NCBI GenBank assembly: GCA_033032175.1
Contig: CM065323.1
Span: 1,302,001-1,366,000 of the forward strand
Origin: Saturnia japonica
Lineage: Eukaryota > Arthropoda > Insecta > Lepidoptera > Saturniidae
Direction: 5' to 3'
DNA: 64,000 nt
The translations under genes were made by a program, and so were the position numbers. This document shows positions 25,891 to 39,090 of the stretch, one piece after another (the first letter of the stretch is position 1; each line of letters starts with the position of its first letter). The notes beneath the pieces are model-generated. The model was not told the origin of the DNA. It saw only the letters and a list, made by a program, of their open reading frames with translations, and searched no databases.

Positions 25891-26306
25891 AATATTAGTA
25901 GTTAATAATTTGATAGGATTAGTAACTATTACGACCGAATGACCTTTTCTTTTAGTTAATTTAACTTCGCTCTCTACATTTTTATTAAGTAAATATCTCA
26001 ATTCAGTCATCATTCATATTCACCCACCTCTGAGTATACTTATTGGGCTCGATTATTAATGATCACTCATCATCAAAATAACTCAATTAAGTAAATAATT
26101 CTTAATTGAATATAAAATCTTTTAAATGCTTCATAATCGCCCACCTCTACTACTGAGTTGTCAGCACTTATAATATGGTATCGAATCTTTTCATTCGATA
26201 CTGAATACAGGTATAGAAGCAAACCACCATTTAATACTGGGTACTGGTATCAAATGAAAACATTGTTATCGAATCAATTAGCAACACAATATCGCCCCCG
26301 CCCTGT

Positions 26307-26758
26307 AAAAGTATCGAAACTTTGATGTGGTATCGAAAGCGGATTCCGATACTTTGATTCGATAACTCCGTGAGGACGATATCAATTTATTCCCTATCAA
26401 GGCAAGCACAAGCAAAAATTGATAAAGAACTCACAAGTATCAAAACATTGAAGTGGTATCGAATACGGTTTCAATAATTTGATTCGATACCTGTATGCGG
26501 ACAATATCAATTCATTCCCAAGCAGGGCAAGCAAAATAAAAATTGATTGAACTCAAAAGTATCAAAACCTTCAAGTGATATAAAATGCAGATTCGATACC
26601 TGACGATATCGATTCATCCATAAGCAGGGTTAATACAAGCCTTGTTAAGAATTTAATAATATAATTAGTAAAGATTTATTTGAGTACTCACAAGTATCGA
26701 AGCTTTAGAGTGGTATTAAATGCGGTATCGATACTTTAATAAGATACTAGAATTAATA
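26307..26758 (+). repeat. Minisatellite, about 3.5 units of 120-135 bp, rich in TATCGA
   Basis: Units start near 26307, 26433, 26554 and 26689 with AAGTATCRAARC. Each holds ATTCGATAC-like and GATATCRATT blocks, then AAGCAGGGCAAGC-like and AAAAATTGAT in most. Units are clearly diverged. Sequence 26160-26300 carries further degenerate TATCGAAT motifs. Confidence 0.65.
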
Positions 26759-29700
26759 CTTGGAATCGCTCAAAAGGCCAGTGGTGCCATTTTAGCGCTT
26801 TCGGCGCTTGATCTAGCTGAATTTTAGGGTAATCAACTCCCATTTATAGCAGTTGACTCCTAACGGAAAATCCATCGCTGTATCGAAATTGTTGTTAAAT
26901 TATACCATACTTATTATTTTTATAACCATTTCAAAACGAACGTTATTTCCACTGAATGTTTTTAAACTTCTGAATAAGTTTAAAAGATATGTCACTTCCA
27001 CATTCTAATGCAGATATTGAATGAATATTTAGCACAATACATATAGTGAAAAATAAATAACGTAATGCTCTCAACGTAGACACGATTAATGTGATTTTAC
27101 AGGTTAGAAAGAGCTTGACTTCTAAACAATCCACATGTTTCAAAAGATCTTTTTGATGACGTATTGAGGTAAATTGGAAGTAACGAAAAATATAAATTAG
27201 GGATAGCCCAAAGATATGTGGATATCACAGACCCACAGCCAGGTCTAGTTGGTTCTGGGAATCTTCAAACATTTCCAACCGATGAGGCAGAGAATGATGA
27301 TTCGGTTGATGACTTCAAAATTATTCTTTTTTGTTTTATATTTGTTTAAATAATTTAATAAATGAAAAATTATTTAAATATTTGATGTTTTAATTCCAAT
27401 ACCGTGCCTTGAGTAATAAATAGGTAAACTCATTGTTTTCAGAACGTAAACGATGGGTACTTGAAATTACGAAATCTTAATTAAACCTACAATTACTAAT
27501 TTTTTGATCAATCAAACAATATGGTTGATATAGGGCGGTAAAGTGGATCGTATCTATGTAACTCCTAATTCAAAAATAGCATTAAAATTTAGGGTTTTTT
27601 TATTCACACGTGCTTAGCGGAATTTAGCGCTATTCTTGAACTGATCTAGCGCCCGACACTCAAATGGAGCAGGCAGCACTGCAAAGGGCGGTATCAATCG
27701 TCCCTAATCGCCAAAGGCAAGATGATATTTTGACAGTAGGTTTACTCGATTTGGTATTTTAAAGATATAAAAAATCTTCATTTAGATCGTTAGAACGTAT
27801 AATACATAATTATCTCTGATACATAGCAAAAAACGCCGTATGAAGAATATACCTTAGGCTACCTATTATTTATTTTTACTACGGTCTGCTAATTGCTATC
27901 AGCGCTAATGTACTTTTTAGCTATTTTTGTAATTATTGTTCCAGTTCCCGATCTAGTTTTCTAATATAATGCCATTTATTTTGTGGGGTTGATCTGTTTC
28001 AGGTGGAAGTAGCAAATAAATTAATTACGATGGATTTCCAGAAAGTAATGCCTACGTCGATCAAATATATTTTACATTTTTAACATGGTGTAGATATACC
28101 ATACTTTTCACAATACCTACCACTATAAATAAAATAAAATACCAGTGGACGTTAAAGATTTGAAGTCTCCTCAGAAAGTTTTCGTTTAGCTATAACGGTT
28201 AGGGTACCTACCCTTACTGCCCTATCTCAAAAATCCACCCAATATAATACAAAGAGCAGCGCGTAGAGTAAAACCTCAGGCCATGTGGCATATTAAGACA
28301 AACCCCAGAGGTTTTATAGGATACCTTTAAGTAAGTTTTGTAAAGAAATTTATTAGCGAAATTAAATGGAAAAACAATAAAGAAATTAAATATCGTAAAC
28401 TCTAAAATAAAGCAAAAAAAGAATAAAAATTGATCAAATGTAAGCCTGATTCAAACTACGAATGTCGAATCGAATGAAAGACAACACTTTTTTTTGTATA
28501 TACATTTGATTACATAATTGTTTTGTATAATTATCCTATAATAAATAAAAATGAAGCTAGATACTCGAATTATTGCTTTAATATATGGGCGACCGAGCTT
28601 TGCTTGGTATCTTAAAAAAAAACACTTTTCTAATTAAACTTGGAATGTCGAACATTAACTATTTTTTTAATAAATATATATACATGAATTGCTCACTTAA
28701 TATAATAAGATATTTTGCAACTCTTAATATGTAAACTCGTTGATTTGAATTCAGTCACAGACGTAGTAATAAATATATTTATTACACAACAACAAAAACA
28801 CATTTTGATTCAATCTATCACATAAAAAAAAGATCGTCGCTTAAGTATAAACTATTTACTGCGTTCAGCCGCCACAAGTTTAAGCTCTTAGTGCATGAGT
28901 TGGACTCGCACTCGCATAAGTCTTATGCAAAAAAAATGTAATTAAACAGATACTCATTAATAACTCAGTTTCAGAATATATTAGAAAAGATGTATCAGAT
29001 ATATTTATTAAAACCTTGACATGAATTTATTCATCAATTATATGTTTATTTATCTGATATAATGTGGACAATGTACTTGTAGGTATTTCATTTTCATATA
29101 GCTATTAAAAGGAACCCAGAGTTAATATTATGTTTTTGTTTTAGTATATTAATTTGCTTTACAAAAAACTACTACACTTAAAACTAACTAAAATAATATC
29201 TACGGCACTAGGGCATTTCTTCATTATTGTTTAGCAGGATTTGGCAGAATTTAAACTAAAGCATGGCTGGATCGCTTAATACAGATGGTCACCCTTTATT
29301 ATCGATATTTTTGTTACTTTTATATTTTTTGTAGCTTTAGGCCTGGGACCAGTGTGACCGTTTTTAGTACTTTCCCTACTAAATTGGTATAATTAGGGGT
29401 CTGTGAAATTTATTCAGTTTCATTTTAGTATAAAACCTAATGTTGGTATTTTTTGGTACAATTTATCACATACCTACCAATAAATTTTTGGTCTTTTTTA
29501 AGATTGCTATCAACAACAAATAGGATTTTTTTTGGATTACTGACAAAAGTATAGACTACCTTATAAAGAGCTCCTATTTTCAGAATTAAAATTTATTGGC
29601 ACACAAATAGCTATTTACGAAAGTTTTTCATCTCTGATAAATGCTATAAGTTTCCAAACATAGATGATACTACCAAACAAGCTGTTGAAGAAGAATATCG

Positions 29701-30401
29701 TCAAATGAAGTACGATCAAGAAGTACCTTTCGTGTGGTGGTAGTAATAGAAATAATAACGTAGAGCAGTTTTAAGTTAAGGACCCGAAGCATTCAAATAT
29801 CACTAATTTTATAAAGTCCTTAATTATGTTTCCATTTGTAATCCACAACGTGAAATATTTTTTTCGCCAGTTATTACCATTAAGACTTAATACAGAAATA
29901 GATTTTTAACTAAGAACATTTCTTGCACATTACACGTTAAACAAGCTTTGACTGAAGGCTGTACTTCTTTTGGCCTCTCACCAGATATGATTAATATTGT
30001 AAAAAAAATACTAATAATGATTATATCGTTGATTTAGAATAAACAGTTTCAATATTACAATTTTTTAATTTTAATTTTATTACACCAAAAAGTAGGCATA
30101 ACACTGACGTAACAACAGGACTGCTGAAGGGACGAAAGAATTCTTTTAGAGCATATAGTACACTAAACTTTGTCTCAAAAAATAATAACGTTATGTCCCT
30201 AACATGTTAGTCGATTTTTAGTAGAATTATATTTTTCATATAGTATATTTTAGTCCTGTCCAGACATTTTGTTAGATTCTGTTACATAATTTTGAAACGG
30301 TCATACTATTCTGCCTGTGACAAATTTAGACAGCTGATTATGTTGATTTGATGTGAATATAACCTAAAAACGTATAGAATTCAAGAATATATACATTGAA
30401 T
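26759..30401. other. Intergenic DNA upstream of NARS2
   Basis: No exon supported. A short block near 29660-29740 reads as a weak transposase-like peptide (DDTTKQAVEEEYRQMKYDQE) and stops at once, so it is at most a fossil. The NARS2 promoter must lie near 30.3 kb; no core element stands out. Confidence 0.4.
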
Positions 30402-30530
30402 ATGTGGTTTACATATATTTTCTCTAGAAAATTAAAAAATTGTCTCACTGTTAATCATATTTGTAGAAAATACAGTGCAATTGCTGCTGTTTTACAGAAA
30501 GCTAATATCGGCGAAAATACTGAAGTGAAG
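30402..30530 (+). CDS. NARS2: NARS2 exon 1
   Basis: ATG at 30402; 43 codons covering the putative mitochondrial targeting peptide and the start of the OB fold. It ends GTGAAG before GCATGT. Confidence 0.8.
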
Positions 30531-32413
30531 GCATGTTATAATTTTTGTTTTATTCTACTTGTTTTTAGTTTGTAAAGGACTTATTATTAATTTTCAGGGC
30601 TGGGTGAAAAGTTTACGTGTACAAAAGGATCATATTTTTGCTGATGTGTGCGACGGATCATGCGGACATAAATTACAGATTGTAATACCGAAACATTTAA
30701 AGACTGATTCGTTAACGTATGGCTCCTCTGTCCATGTAATTGGAAAATTATCCAAAAGCCCTCGAGGCCAATTAGAACTCGTTGCTGATAATGTTAGTGT
30801 TTTAGGACCTTGTGTAGTTCTAAACGGATACCCCTTTAACCCTAGAACGGCTCACCCTCCTGAGTATACACGTCAATATCTGCATCTTCGTTCTCGTACA
30901 AATTATATATCAGCAATATTGAGAACGCGAAGTGCAGTCACAAAACATATACAGAACTATTTTGCATCTAATAATTACTTAAATATTCACACACCAATAC
31001 TCACTTCTAATGATTGTGAAGGAGCCGGTGAAGTATTTAAAGTACAGCCAGAGAATGAGGACACAGTTAAGTCTATGATGCAAGAAGGTAAAGACAAAGA
31101 TACAGTATATTTTGGTTCTAAAACATTTTTAACAGTATCAGGTCAGTTACATTTAGAAGCAATTTGTCGGGGAATGGGTAATGTTTATACATTTGGTCCA
31201 ACTTTCCGAGCTGAGAACTCACGGTCGAGATTACATCTATCAGAATTTTATATGATAGAAGCAGAGATAGCTTTCTGTGATAAATTACAACTACTTCAAT
31301 CTGTGATAGAGGATTTATTGAAATATGTATTTTATGAAACTAGAAAAACCAATGAAGGTGACTTACACATAATAGATAAAGGAAATAAAACACCTCCTTG
31401 GTTAAATAAACCATTTGTTACATTATCTTACAAAGAAGCAAAGAGTATATTGAATAAAAAAGGTTTAACAGTTACAGATGACATAAATAAAGAACAAGAA
31501 TTAATATTGGTAGACTATTGTGAGGGCCCAGTATTTGTGATAAAGTGGCCAAAACAAATGAAATCTTTCTACATGAAGGAGTCTATAGAAGACTGCAATC
31601 TGGTAAGCTATCTATCTTAAATTTAATAAAATGGCAGTACAATCTGAAGATCATTCTGAGACTAAGTAACAAAAACATTTTATCATAGATAACAATTTAG
31701 CTTAAAAAAAGATAGGTAACACTTATTGATAAAAATATTGATGCTGATAAAAAATTTGTTTCTAATAAAAAAACTAATAACACCAAAATGGTTAATCTTA
31801 TAAGGTATACTTAATTAGCCTTATGAGTTTTTAAACTTCTGTCTTATCTGTTTTAGATTAGAAAAACTTCACAATAAGTTAATCTGTATATAACTACAAC
31901 CAACTGACCTTTGTAACTGAAGTCATACAAGCTTCAATTCAAATATGGATATCGTAAATTTTGACTATTTCTCATCATAATTAGATTTATGTTGATTTAC
32001 AGCAAAATGCAACCTTTCCCCAAGCCAAATTACTGGTCCGTATACTGAATTTTATGTATCCAATGACCTCCATCTGCGGTTTGTGAATCCTGTGTAGCTG
32101 TCATTCCATCTGGCAATCTCTTTTAATTAACTTTTTAATATTTTTTAAATTACAGGTTGATGCCCTTGATCTCTTAATGCCAATAACGGGTGAAGTTGTC
32201 GGCGGCAGTCTCCGTGAGGATGATTACGAAAAATTGAAGAGTAAATTACCCTCAGACAGGCTCAACTGGTACTTGGATTTGAGAAAATTTGGCAACATAC
32301 CCACAGGGGGCTTCGGATTAGGCTTGGAGAGGCTTATTCAAGTTTTGTGCAAAGTCAGCAATATAAAAGATACAGTGCCGTTTCCTAGATGGCCACATAA
32401 TTGTGATATGTAG
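30402..32413 (+). CDS. NARS2: Asparaginyl-tRNA synthetase, mitochondrial
   Basis: Exons 30402-30530, 30598-31602 and 32156-32413 join in frame to 463 aa; human NARS2 is 477. It charges mitochondrial tRNA-Asn in the matrix. The first about 25 residues (FSRKLKNC, HICRKYSA) are basic with no acids, as in a targeting peptide. Next come an OB-fold anticodon domain (GWVKSLRVQKDHIF) and a class II core: HTPILTSNDCEGAGEVF (motif 1 region), FGPTFRAENSRSRLHLSEFY (motif 2) and GGFGLGLERLIQ (motif 3). Intron 2 has GTAAGC/TTACAG. Intron 1, 67 bases, appears to be GC-AG (AAG|GCATGT ... TTTTCAG|GGC). A GT at 30525 would also keep frame but would drop two residues before the conserved GWV. A broken LINE end starts within about 30 bases of the TAG. 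Confidence 0.93.
30598..31602 (+). CDS. NARS2: NARS2 exon 2
   Basis: 335 codons in phase 0 between TTTTCAG (ends 30597) and GTAAGC (from 31603). Holds the anticodon-binding domain and catalytic motifs 1 and 2. Confidence 0.93.
32156..32413 (+). CDS. NARS2: NARS2 exon 3 with stop
   Basis: Follows acceptor TTACAG (ends 32155). 85 codons plus TAG, with LLMPITGEVVGGSLREDDY and the motif 3 arginine block. Confidence 0.93.
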   Translation, partial: VDALDLLMPITGEVVGGSLREDDYEKLKSKLPSDRLNWYLDLRKFGNIPTGGFGLGLERLIQVLCKVSNIKDTVPFPRWPHNCDM

Positions 32414-32439
32414 ACTCTGGACAGAAGCATAAAATCTCC

Positions 32440-33040
32440 TATTATATTATCAAAGATGGGGAAAAGCCTCTGAAAAATCTTGCTTTACTTGTGGTGAAGC
32501 AATAGGTACAGCCAGGCACTTATTAGTAGGATGCAAGGTGCTTCTTGATAGGGTCGCCATGATAGAGTACTTCAATTCATATGTGAAGCAGCAAGTCCTT
32601 CAGTAGCTAGAGCTAAAAAAGGATTGACCACTAACAGGAGACAAGTTAACTTTATAACAGAAGGCTCAACAGTAAATGATAAAAGTAAGCCCATCTCAAT
32701 CCTAGGTTATGCACCTGATTGGACTATTCTAGTGGACACATATGAAAAACATTATAACATCCCAGAGGATGTGGGTTTTTCGTCATCCAGACCAGACATA
32801 TTTCTTTATTCTCGAGAAATCAAGAGTATAGTACTTGTAGAGCTTACTGTACCGCGGGAAACTAATATCCCTAAAGACCACGCAATAAAAATGAATAAAT
32901 ATTACGATCTATGTAATGAGCTAACCAAAAACGGCTATGTGGTTAACTTGTATGCGGTGGAAGTGGGAATGAGAGGTATTCAGGTGAAATTTCTCTATAA
33001 CTCGCTAAAAGACCTTGGTCTGTCGAGTAACTTGCAGTAA
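32440..33040 (+). pseudogene. LINE remnant: CCHC knuckle + restriction-like endonuclease
   Basis: Starting about 30 bases after the NARS2 stop, one frame encodes YYQRWGKASEKSCFTCGEAI then H and C in a CX2CX8HX4C knuckle (about 32478-32532). After a one-base frame change near 32558 it continues to 33040 with RPDIFLYS, IVLVELTVPRETN and NLYAVEVGMRGIQ. A CCHC knuckle followed by a PD...E-x-T restriction-like nuclease is the C-terminal layout of R2/R4/NeSL-type LINEs, which cut target DNA with this domain. No reverse transcriptase remains, so it is a 5'-truncated, broken copy. The 138-codon stretch at 32624-33040 is the longest intact piece. The clade is inference. Confidence 0.6.
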
Positions 33041-33334
33041 CTTCTATTTTAGAACGGGTATCTAAAGCAGCATTAACAAGCTCTTATCAAATCTGGCTTG
33101 GCAGGGAGGGTATCGTGGGCAGTCAAATCTTGCTCACTCGCTGATGCCGTTCGTGTTCCCTCTGTCTGTTACACAATGGACCCGGCACCCGCACGGTAAA
33201 TCCATGGAATGCTAAAATGTTTGTCTGCGTAGAATCAACGAGAAGACGGTGGCGAAGAGGAAATTGCATGTTGGGCGCTGACACTGCTACTTTATTTTTA
33301 TTTGCGAAGAACACTAGTTATTTTTCTTAAATAA

Positions 33335-33480
33335 AAGTAGCTTAAGTTACTACAATCAAAATCGGTCCAACCGTTTCGTAGATTAACTGACAAACACAAA
33401 AATAAGGTTTTTTATGTACCTACCGTATTTACTTTCATATGAATTTAGTAAAAAGATGTTATGTTAATACACTTCAAATT
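33335..33480 (-). mobile_element. Helitron fragment
   Basis: TCAAAATCGGTCCAACCGTT and TACTTTCATATGAATTTAGT match the internal part of the minus-oriented Helitron at 62294-62809. Both ends are lost. Confidence 0.55.
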
Positions 33481-33824
33481 TACTTATTTGTTTAGATGTG
33501 ACAAGTATATGTAAAAATGGCTTCACAGTTCAGTAAACAAAAATTCAAATTAGGTACCATGATTAAGACAAAAAAGCTGTACGTACTTAATACTTCTAGC
33601 CTAGGAAAAATAAATATATTTATTAAATTGAATGTAAATTATGTAACTCAGTTTATTTCTTTAATCCTTATTTATTTAATTTAGATCTTCATTGTATGTG
33701 CTGCGTATTACGAAGCTTTGGAAAAAGCCGTCGTAGCCAGCGTGGTGTATTGTTCACGTGTATCGGTTTTGTGAACATTTTTGTTTTCCACTGGTTTAAC
33801 TTCTATCATGTGTGAACGGATTTT

Positions 33825-34260
33825 CACATTTTTTAAGTGTTCCGTTCCTTAAAAAGGAACCCTTATAAGATCACTTCGTTGTCCGTCTGTCTGTCTGTCA
33901 AGACCCTTTTTCTCAGGAGTGCGTGGAGGTATCAAGTTGAAATTAATACCAAAAACTCAGGTCTGCAATCCTTTGAAGCTGTAAAAAAAAATTAAATTTC
34001 CAAGTCAACGCAAAAGATACCGGCTTGATTATGTCTCATTTCTATACAATTTCAAAGGGAACAAAAACCTATAGGGTACTTCCAGTTGACCTACAACCAT
34101 GGAATTTGGCAAGTAGCAGTGTCTTGTAGCACAGGTAAAGGAAAAAATCCGAAAGATGTAAATTTGTAGTTAGATATTTAATAACAATTAATTTTGTTAT
34201 TTGCAGTTGGTAAACTGATCGCGGCATATGTTGATGTACAATATGTATGTACAATAGTTT
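33825..34260 (+). repeat. Dispersed repeat with AAGGAACCCTTATAAGATCA head
   Basis: CACTTCGTTGTCCGTCTGTC, AGACCCTTTTTCTCAGGAG, GGTATCAAGTTGAAATTAAT and CTATAGGGTACTTCC form a block with no coding sense. I recall similar text as a common repeat in moth genomes; class unknown. Confidence 0.4.
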
Positions 34261-37200
34261 TCCAATGGCAAAGTTACCTTTGTCCAGTTTATCTTTTCGT
34301 AAAACAATATTAAAATAAAAATCAGCTCCGCTTGTCGAGTATTTTCACAAACTACACAACACCATCTATTAGTGAGTACTTAAAACAGTTATATGAATGT
34401 CTGAACGAATTAGATTGCGAGGAACCTACTAAATCATAGTAAAATGTATAGTGTTATTTCTTTTCTCTCAAAATATAATATGTAGGTTAATGTTCAAATG
34501 AAACCAAACTTAACCATTCTTAAATTTATTTACAGAAATTAAACACCTGTACAATATACATGATAAAATGAAAAGAAAATACCTGTTTTTAAAACGAATA
34601 CTACATAATTCTCGATTTTCTATTTTACATACTTTTTTAATAAAATAAAATTCAATTAAATTAAATTAATTTATTTAATTGATCACCATAAACACGAAAA
34701 CAAATTAAAAGTAAATAATTCAACGTAAATTAATTCAATCTGTATACGCACAAATAATAGCATAAAAACCTTAAAATTCACTTTGAACAAAGGAGATTCA
34801 TTCTATACATGTTTATACAAAAAAAGTTATGATGTACATACATATTATTACTTTGTACCTTAGATAATTATAACTATTTACACGTTTATATACACACGTA
34901 GTCTTAAAAATACAAATAACTTTTACAAATATACAAAACAGTCGATGAGCAGAACAAAACGCATATATTCGTCGTGTCGTGTAAACTTAACTTTAATATC
35001 ACATCTTGTTATCTTAATTATTTCATTAAAAGAAGCCATATTTAAATATCCAAGTAACAACAATTTCCAAGCCCGGTGAAGCTCTAAGACCCGTCTAGAG
35101 GCTTCAGGGCCTTAATGGCAAACAGCATAGTCAGTTCCAAAAACAAAACAACAATGTTAAATGAATTTTAGTCACTGCACAGTAAATAAAATATATATAT
35201 ATATATATATATGAACATTTTGAATTAGGCCCATCAAGATTTCAAATTTTTATTGCGACCTTTTGTTCAAGTTGTTTTTTTAAGTGTAGATGGGTTACCC
35301 GCGCTCTATTCTGGCAATACTAAAGTTGGGTAATTGCCTGACATTTTTTTAGTCATGTAATAAATAATGTCACGGTTGGACATAAATACAACTCAAAATA
35401 TATATTAATTTCGTTCTCACAACAAAAACAACATTAATTTCATATTGTTTCCCTTTTTTGCGTACTATATAACTGGAAGCATTATTTATAGATTGTATGT
35501 ATAGTTTAATTACGCTGATTTTTAATGCAATGGTGTTGGAATATTACGTGTATATAAAATATCATTGCCTTTTCTAGGTAAAATTATAACTGCAACTACC
35601 TGCTGAGCCTAATTATTTTTCGAGTATATTACATAAGCTCATTTCGCCCCATAATTCGCCTATTCGTAACAAAAATTTGCGTTCGTAGACCGAGAACCAA
35701 TTTATAACCTACATTCGCGATAGCAGAGAACTTTTTACTGCTACTAGCTGTTACAATTTCCCCTTTTCAACTTTCTACTGTTATTAGCAGTTGCATTTCT
35801 CCCTTTCAAATAATTGTAGGGCCAATGTAATGGATCACATTTGACTCTTCATCAAAATTCAACAACTTAACCTTTTAACGGAGGGCACACAATATTACTC
35901 ATTTATTATCAAAGTTAGAACTGTGCAATTGCTTAACTTTTTCAGCTAGAAAATATATTTATTGTAATTATAGGTAACCTTGTGGCTGAAATTCGACCAT
36001 AATTCATAAATGCGAATAAATTAAATCTGATAATTAGACTGTGGTCAAACAGTCACAGAGAGATTGTCTCTAAGGATGTGTGTGTGTGTGTCAAAAGCAT
36101 ATTATTTATAAGTAAATATTAGCTTTCTGCACTCCTCCACAGAAACTTTAAGCCAAATTTCATACTCCTTCGTCCGCGTAACTTCCGTAAAAAGGTTTTG
36201 TTTCACATATGAATATAACGATAATGGCAATGAAGGTAATTTTACGATTTACTTTGACTAATAAACCATTCTAAACATAATAGCAATTTTTTTTTTTCTA
36301 AAAAACCGAACTTTGTTACAAAGTTAGGTTGGTGAACCCTTTTTCTTTTTAAACACTAGTGTTGTTACCCAAAAAAACAAAAGATTGATCAGTAGATAAG
36401 TTGAATTGCTTGCAAAACAACATAGTGATTTTAATAAAAAAATATTAATCTTTTAATAAACTAAAAATATAAAAAAAAAATTAAATAGAAACAAAATCAT
36501 TGATGTTACATTTTCAGCACAAAAAAACTCGTGAGAAGTTCCTGGCAACACGACCCTACGATAATAACGCCATTACATGACACAGCCTTTTGTCGTTGTG
36601 CGATGTAACTTGTGCTCTTTATGATAAATTTTACATGATTTTGAAAGAGTTGTTAAAATAAAAAATATTATTGAAAATTAATTAATAATATATCCGAGTG
36701 CGGACGGCAATAATGATGATGGCAACACTGACAGATGTGATCTATCAAATTGGCCCTACTATACGATTTAGCTTTATATTGATATTAGAAGTTGCATTTC
36801 TCTTTACTTTTATAATCTGGATTAATATATACTTAACATGTACAAATCTTAATATTTAATAGCTGCCGTAGAGGAAAAATTAGATAACTACACTTTTCTC
36901 GAAATTGAGTTCATAGTTTGGCCTTAAAGTCTAACAGTACGAAGTAACTTTTAAGACACACTGTGGTATCTTAGTTTTTATAATGTTCTAAAAATAAATT
37001 TGAAAACTTTAATGTCACTTTTGCCATTAATGGAAAGAGCCGAAGTCTCAATAACAGATTCAAAAGAACACCTACAATAAATTGTGTAATACAACATATG
37101 AACTTACTGCTGATTTTGTTAGTTATCTAATTCTCCCTTTAAGGCATGTAGCGATATATCCTATAGTCCTGGAAATGTATTAGTCATTGTATACATCCTT

Positions 37201-38734
37201 TAAAACGGATTCATCAATTCAAAACACTTAAAAATTTAATGAGTTATAATATCTACAGGCTAACTGAATGCTTGTGCTGTTATAAATTTACAGCCAGCCA
37301 TAGAATGTGTGTAATACATAATATGATATCAGGCAACCGGATAGTAATCACAAAAAATATAAAATGTAGTTAAAAATAATATTCCTAATATTATAATCAT
37401 CAATCAATCAATTTTTTTTTGTGAAATAATATTGATATAAATTTTTAATTTAATAAATATGATCGTGTTATGTCAAACGAAACACCCTTACAAAGCGCAT
37501 GACGTCATTCGTGTGTAAAAAATCGTTACCCAATTGATGCGTTGAGCTGACATCTGTTGTTTCCCTATAAATATCTGCGTTTATTTAGTATCGACTCCAC
37601 GTGTGACGTCACGCGCTCTGCGGTATAGTTTGCGCGGCTTTTGAAGTACTTATAATGCATTATTTATGTGAAATTATATTTTTCCTAGCTTTATAAATCT
37701 ATAACGATTTTTTTAAAGTTGTCCGGATGCCTATTAATAAAATAAATAAATATAGATATTATTTAATAAAGGGGGTAATATTAATTTAATTATTATGAAT
37801 ATTTGTAATACTTATTTAGTTGATAATCATGAAGAGGATAAACAGGTTCATTTTTATTAAGAAAAGTCTCATTATTTCAATGCCTGAAGAGTATAAATAT
37901 AGTAATAGAAAAATTGATTTATAAAAAAAAAAAAAAATTTATGTGAGAAATAGAATATCTTCTTTTGAATGATTCTTTATTAAGTAAGAAGTACAGATAG
38001 AAGAGTGATGGGCTGGTGGCTCAAGTGAAAATTAATTGGAATAGTATATTGGGGCTCACGGATCTGAAATATGACTTTGCAATACATTCGGACTTGAATT
38101 TGTCTGTTTCAATGCCTACTACATGATATTTGAAACCAGTATGAATGTAAAAATAGAAACGCTGTTAAGCGAGTATATGATTCATTTGATATATTAAACT
38201 ATAATAAATCTTGAAATTTATTTTAAATAAAACTATTCAGGTTCTCGGACCAAATAAAAATAACAGGAATATTTTTTTTTTATCCGAATTAATATTTAAA
38301 TACAAATTAATTGATTTACTGTATTTATATATTTTTTTTTATATTTTCATAAAAATTATTAACGATAATTTAACTTAAATTTATATAGCTTCATTATTGA
38401 TATTGGATAATCAATTCAAATTAACTAAAAACTAATGCAACTGATAACCCTTAACCACAATTTCTTAGTTAATTGTAATCATTATTTAATTTTGTTTGTA
38501 TTTAAATCATAATTCGCGTACGGTTTTACTTGTAAAAATCTGTCTCAATTCAAATACTAATTAAAGTATTTCCCTCTTTATCTAATCAATATTGTTAGAA
38601 GAAAACAGAGTTAAAGACAAGCATTGCTCGTACAATTACACCATAATTGAAGCATAATGCCGACTACCATAAGTTGATCTTCACTAACAGTCCTCCAGAA
38701 ATCTAGTTACCTGTACCTACTAGTACACCTGTAT
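34261..38734. other. Intergenic AT-rich DNA between NARS2 and Pcf11
   Basis: The genes converge here (NARS2 +, Pcf11 -). Contains an (AT)n run at about 35189-35211, a short (GT)n run near 36078-36091, and the CRE-bearing repeat listed separately. No exon supported. The Pcf11 3' UTR must begin at 38734; several AATAAA/ATTAAA matches on minus are present and I cannot choose. Confidence 0.45.
37478..37670 (+). repeat. Dispersed repeat carrying ATGACGTCAT, copy 1
   Basis: GCGCATGACGTCATTCGTGT, CCAATTGATGCGTTGA, TGACGTCACGCGCTCTGCGG and TTTGCGCGGC recur at 43687-43870 in the same order and orientation. Unusually GC-rich for its setting. Confidence 0.65.
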
Positions 38735-39090
38735 TTACATAATCGAGCACAGACCGGAAAGCTCCTTGTCTTTCATCAGCGGTGGCTGCCTGCTGAACTG
38801 AACACCTTCTAAGCTCGGTTTTAGCTTGTACTGCAGTTCTGGTTCCTCGCCTGGCGGAAGAGGCTCTTCATCGCCACTGACGTCATCAAGCATCCTGTCT
38901 TCGGTGATCGCTGCTGATGGGATGGACTTGGAGATGTTGATGCGGATACCGCCGAGCGGTAGAGCGGTGACAGGCGCGGCCGTCGATTCCAACTGAGTGT
39001 TACCGTCGATAGACGATAATACTGTTGTACGCATCATGTCTGCTCTGGTTAGGACGTTTTCCTCTTCCGCTGTTATGATTGGCTCGTCAT
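38735..39090 (-). CDS. Pcf11: Pcf11 last exon
   Basis: Acceptor TTACACACAG (ends 39091). Encodes DDEPIITAEEENVLTRADMM and ends KPSLEGVQFSRQPPLMKDKE plus LSGLCSIM, TAA at 38737-38735. Confidence 0.92.

Noticed and set aside
26307..26758. CRISPR-like array
   Set aside because: Units are long, diverged and contiguous, without short repeats and unique spacers; the genome is animal.
29590..29745. Transposase-like peptide
   Set aside because: Too short and stopped to assign to any family.
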